DNA of 64,000 nucleotides, from NCBI GenBank assembly GCA_009760855.2, contig WPIO01000094.1:992001-1056000 (forward strand), written 5' to 3'. The first letter of the stretch is position 1, and each line of letters starts with the position of its first letter. Positions 62,475 through 64,000 of the stretch are shown here, piece by piece. The DNA is from Cristatella mucedo (lineage: Eukaryota > Bryozoa > Phylactolaemata > Cristatellidae). The translations under genes and the position numbers were made by a program. The notes under the pieces were generated by a model that was given only the letters and a program-made list of their open reading frames with translations, was not told where the DNA came from and made no database searches.

Positions 62475-64000
62475 ATGGACATTCATTATGTAATGTAATG
62501 TATCTCCGTCAGTAACTCCACAAAGTCATAAAGACCATGTGGGTGTTACCCAGGAGAGTTTTGTATAGCCCACTCACAGCCTAAGCGGCTTTCGGTACGC
62601 ATTCGGTAGCCAACAGACTTCGTCTCACGCAACAAAGAGAAAGTGGGAAGCATAGCAGAGTCAGGAGAGCAGTTGAGGTAGTGAGTAGCATAGAAGTAGC
62701 AGTTCAGGACCGCTGAAAAAGATGAGCCATAGTCGGCAGTTGGAGAGTAGTTGTCGTTGCGTAAGAATTGTGGAAGCGAGTTCCGCAGTCTAGGATCTGC
62801 AGAGCTAAAGCTTCTGTCGCCAACTGTCTTTAAGCGGAGGAAAGGGACAGCTCATTTATTGTCCACACAGGACCTGAGGGCGTGAGTAGGCTGAAACTGA
62901 TGTAGCAGTTCAGCTAGGTACGAAGGAGCCAAGCCGTGGCGGGCCTTGTGGGTCAGCGTAAGAAGTTCGCTCTGTATCCTTTGCTCAACCGGCAACCATC
63001 CTAGCTCTTTCAGCAGAGGTGACACGTGCTCAAACCGCTGGGACTTGAAGACCAGCCTTGCAGCCATATTCATAGTCCACTGTAGTGGCATAATAGCTTT
63101 CTTCGGCAGCCCAGCCATAAGGGAATTACAATAATCAAGCCGAGACAGAACTAAAGAGCTAGTTAAATTTTTTACAAGCCACTGTGGGGAGACAGCTTCT
63201 AATCTTGGATAGGGATCGGATGTGATGGCTAGCTGTAGAGGCAGTCTTCTGAATGAAGCTTTTGAAATTGAGGCAGCTGTCGAACACGACACCTGGATTA
63301 CGAGCACGTGGTGAAGGTCGCACAATAGCATCACCTATTAGAGCAGCAAAGCCTTTTAGTCCAGCCACACGCTTAGGGTGTCCTATGAGCAGCAGTTCGG
63401 TTTTATCGTCATTCAATTTCAGGAAGTTTTCCGACATCCAGGATCGAATATCGGCAAGGCAAGCATTCAGTTTCTCAGTTGCTGCAGCAGATTCCGACGG
63501 TTTAAATGACAAATACAACTGAGCATCGTCAGCATAGAAGTGGTATGCTATTCCATGGGCCTTAATCACTTTTCCCAGAGGTTGTGTATAAATGGAGAAC
63601 AGCAAGGGACCGAGTACAGACCCTTGAGGGACTCCACAGGTGACCCTTCTCATGTCTGAGACCTGACCCCCACACTACACGGATTGAACACGATCAGACA
63701 AGTATGATTTAAACCACGCCGGTGCTTCGTCTGCCAGACCGATCGTTGTCCTCAATCGTTCAAGCAGAACTTCGTGATCAATGGTGTCGAAGGCAGCAGA
63801 CAGATCTAGCAGAGCTAGGGCAGTGACATTCCCGTCGTCGTTGCCACGTAGAATGTCATTGTTAACACGGAGGAGAGCATTCATTAGCTTACCGAGTACA
63901 ACGCTCGTAAGGAGGCGGCAGAGAGAACGAGCGCGGCGGACGTCAGGGGAGTGAACACAAGGCACACTGCAGAATAGGCGATACATCGGAGGTAGAACCT
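62475..64000 (-). mobile_element. LINE-E, best copy, reverse transcriptase region (runs off window)
   Basis: CR1/L2-like non-LTR retrotransposon on the minus strand, entering from the right edge. It encodes [37 protein letters not shown], the catalytic [62 protein letters not shown] and APSYLAELLHQFQP, then the 3' UTR and the tail tatgtaatgtaatgtatctc. Disabled by an in-frame TAG near 63675 and a frameshift near 63180-63240, but otherwise little decayed. Confidence 0.93.

Overview
This is nuclear DNA from an animal. It holds most of one long, intron-rich gene, one short gene, and many transposable elements. There is no bacterial gene structure, rRNA, CRISPR array or operon. The signs of a metazoan are GT-AG introns of 0.1 to 9.4 kb, two CR1/L2-like non-LTR retrotransposon families, tRNA-derived SINEs, and long GA and CA microsatellites. 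The two protein genes are animal-like in sequence and arrangement. I cannot name the species; an invertebrate with an expanded, repeat-rich genome is most likely.

The minus strand from 53407 to at least 1180 is the ribosome-biogenesis factor RRP5 (PDCD11 in vertebrates). I located 20 coding exons (E1-E20, about 2.7 kb of coding sequence spread over 52 kb). They were found by matching short translated pieces, in order, to the known S1-repeat protein. The start codon is at 53407. The remaining S1 repeats and the C-terminal HAT/TPR half must lie beyond the left edge. Of the 19 junctions, 15 are phase 0. One intron (14311-14559) probably has a GC donor. One part of the S1 array, expected between E19 and E20, was not found.

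On the plus strand, 53839-55850 is ATP5MK (DAPIT/USMG5), a small mitochondrial ATP synthase subunit, in two coding exons plus a probable 5'-UTR exon. The two genes diverge from a shared region with start codons only 431 bp apart. As I recall it, human PDCD11 and ATP5MK are also head-to-head neighbours, so this looks like an ancient bidirectional gene pair.

The rest is intron or intergenic DNA. Repeats fall into four families, labelled here: LINE-D (L2-like, with an (ATT)n tail and a hairpin 3' end), LINE-E (CR1/L2-like, with a TAATG-type tail), SINE-A (tRNA-like head plus the same kind of hairpin tail as LINE-D) and SINE-B (tRNA-like head, different tail). Several are nested in one another, which gives a relative order of insertion. 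A 96-105 bp minisatellite with internal dyad symmetry lies at 16100-16522. From 56 to 64 kb the DNA is intergenic, mostly LINE copies, with three unassigned open frames that could be exons of an unknown gene.
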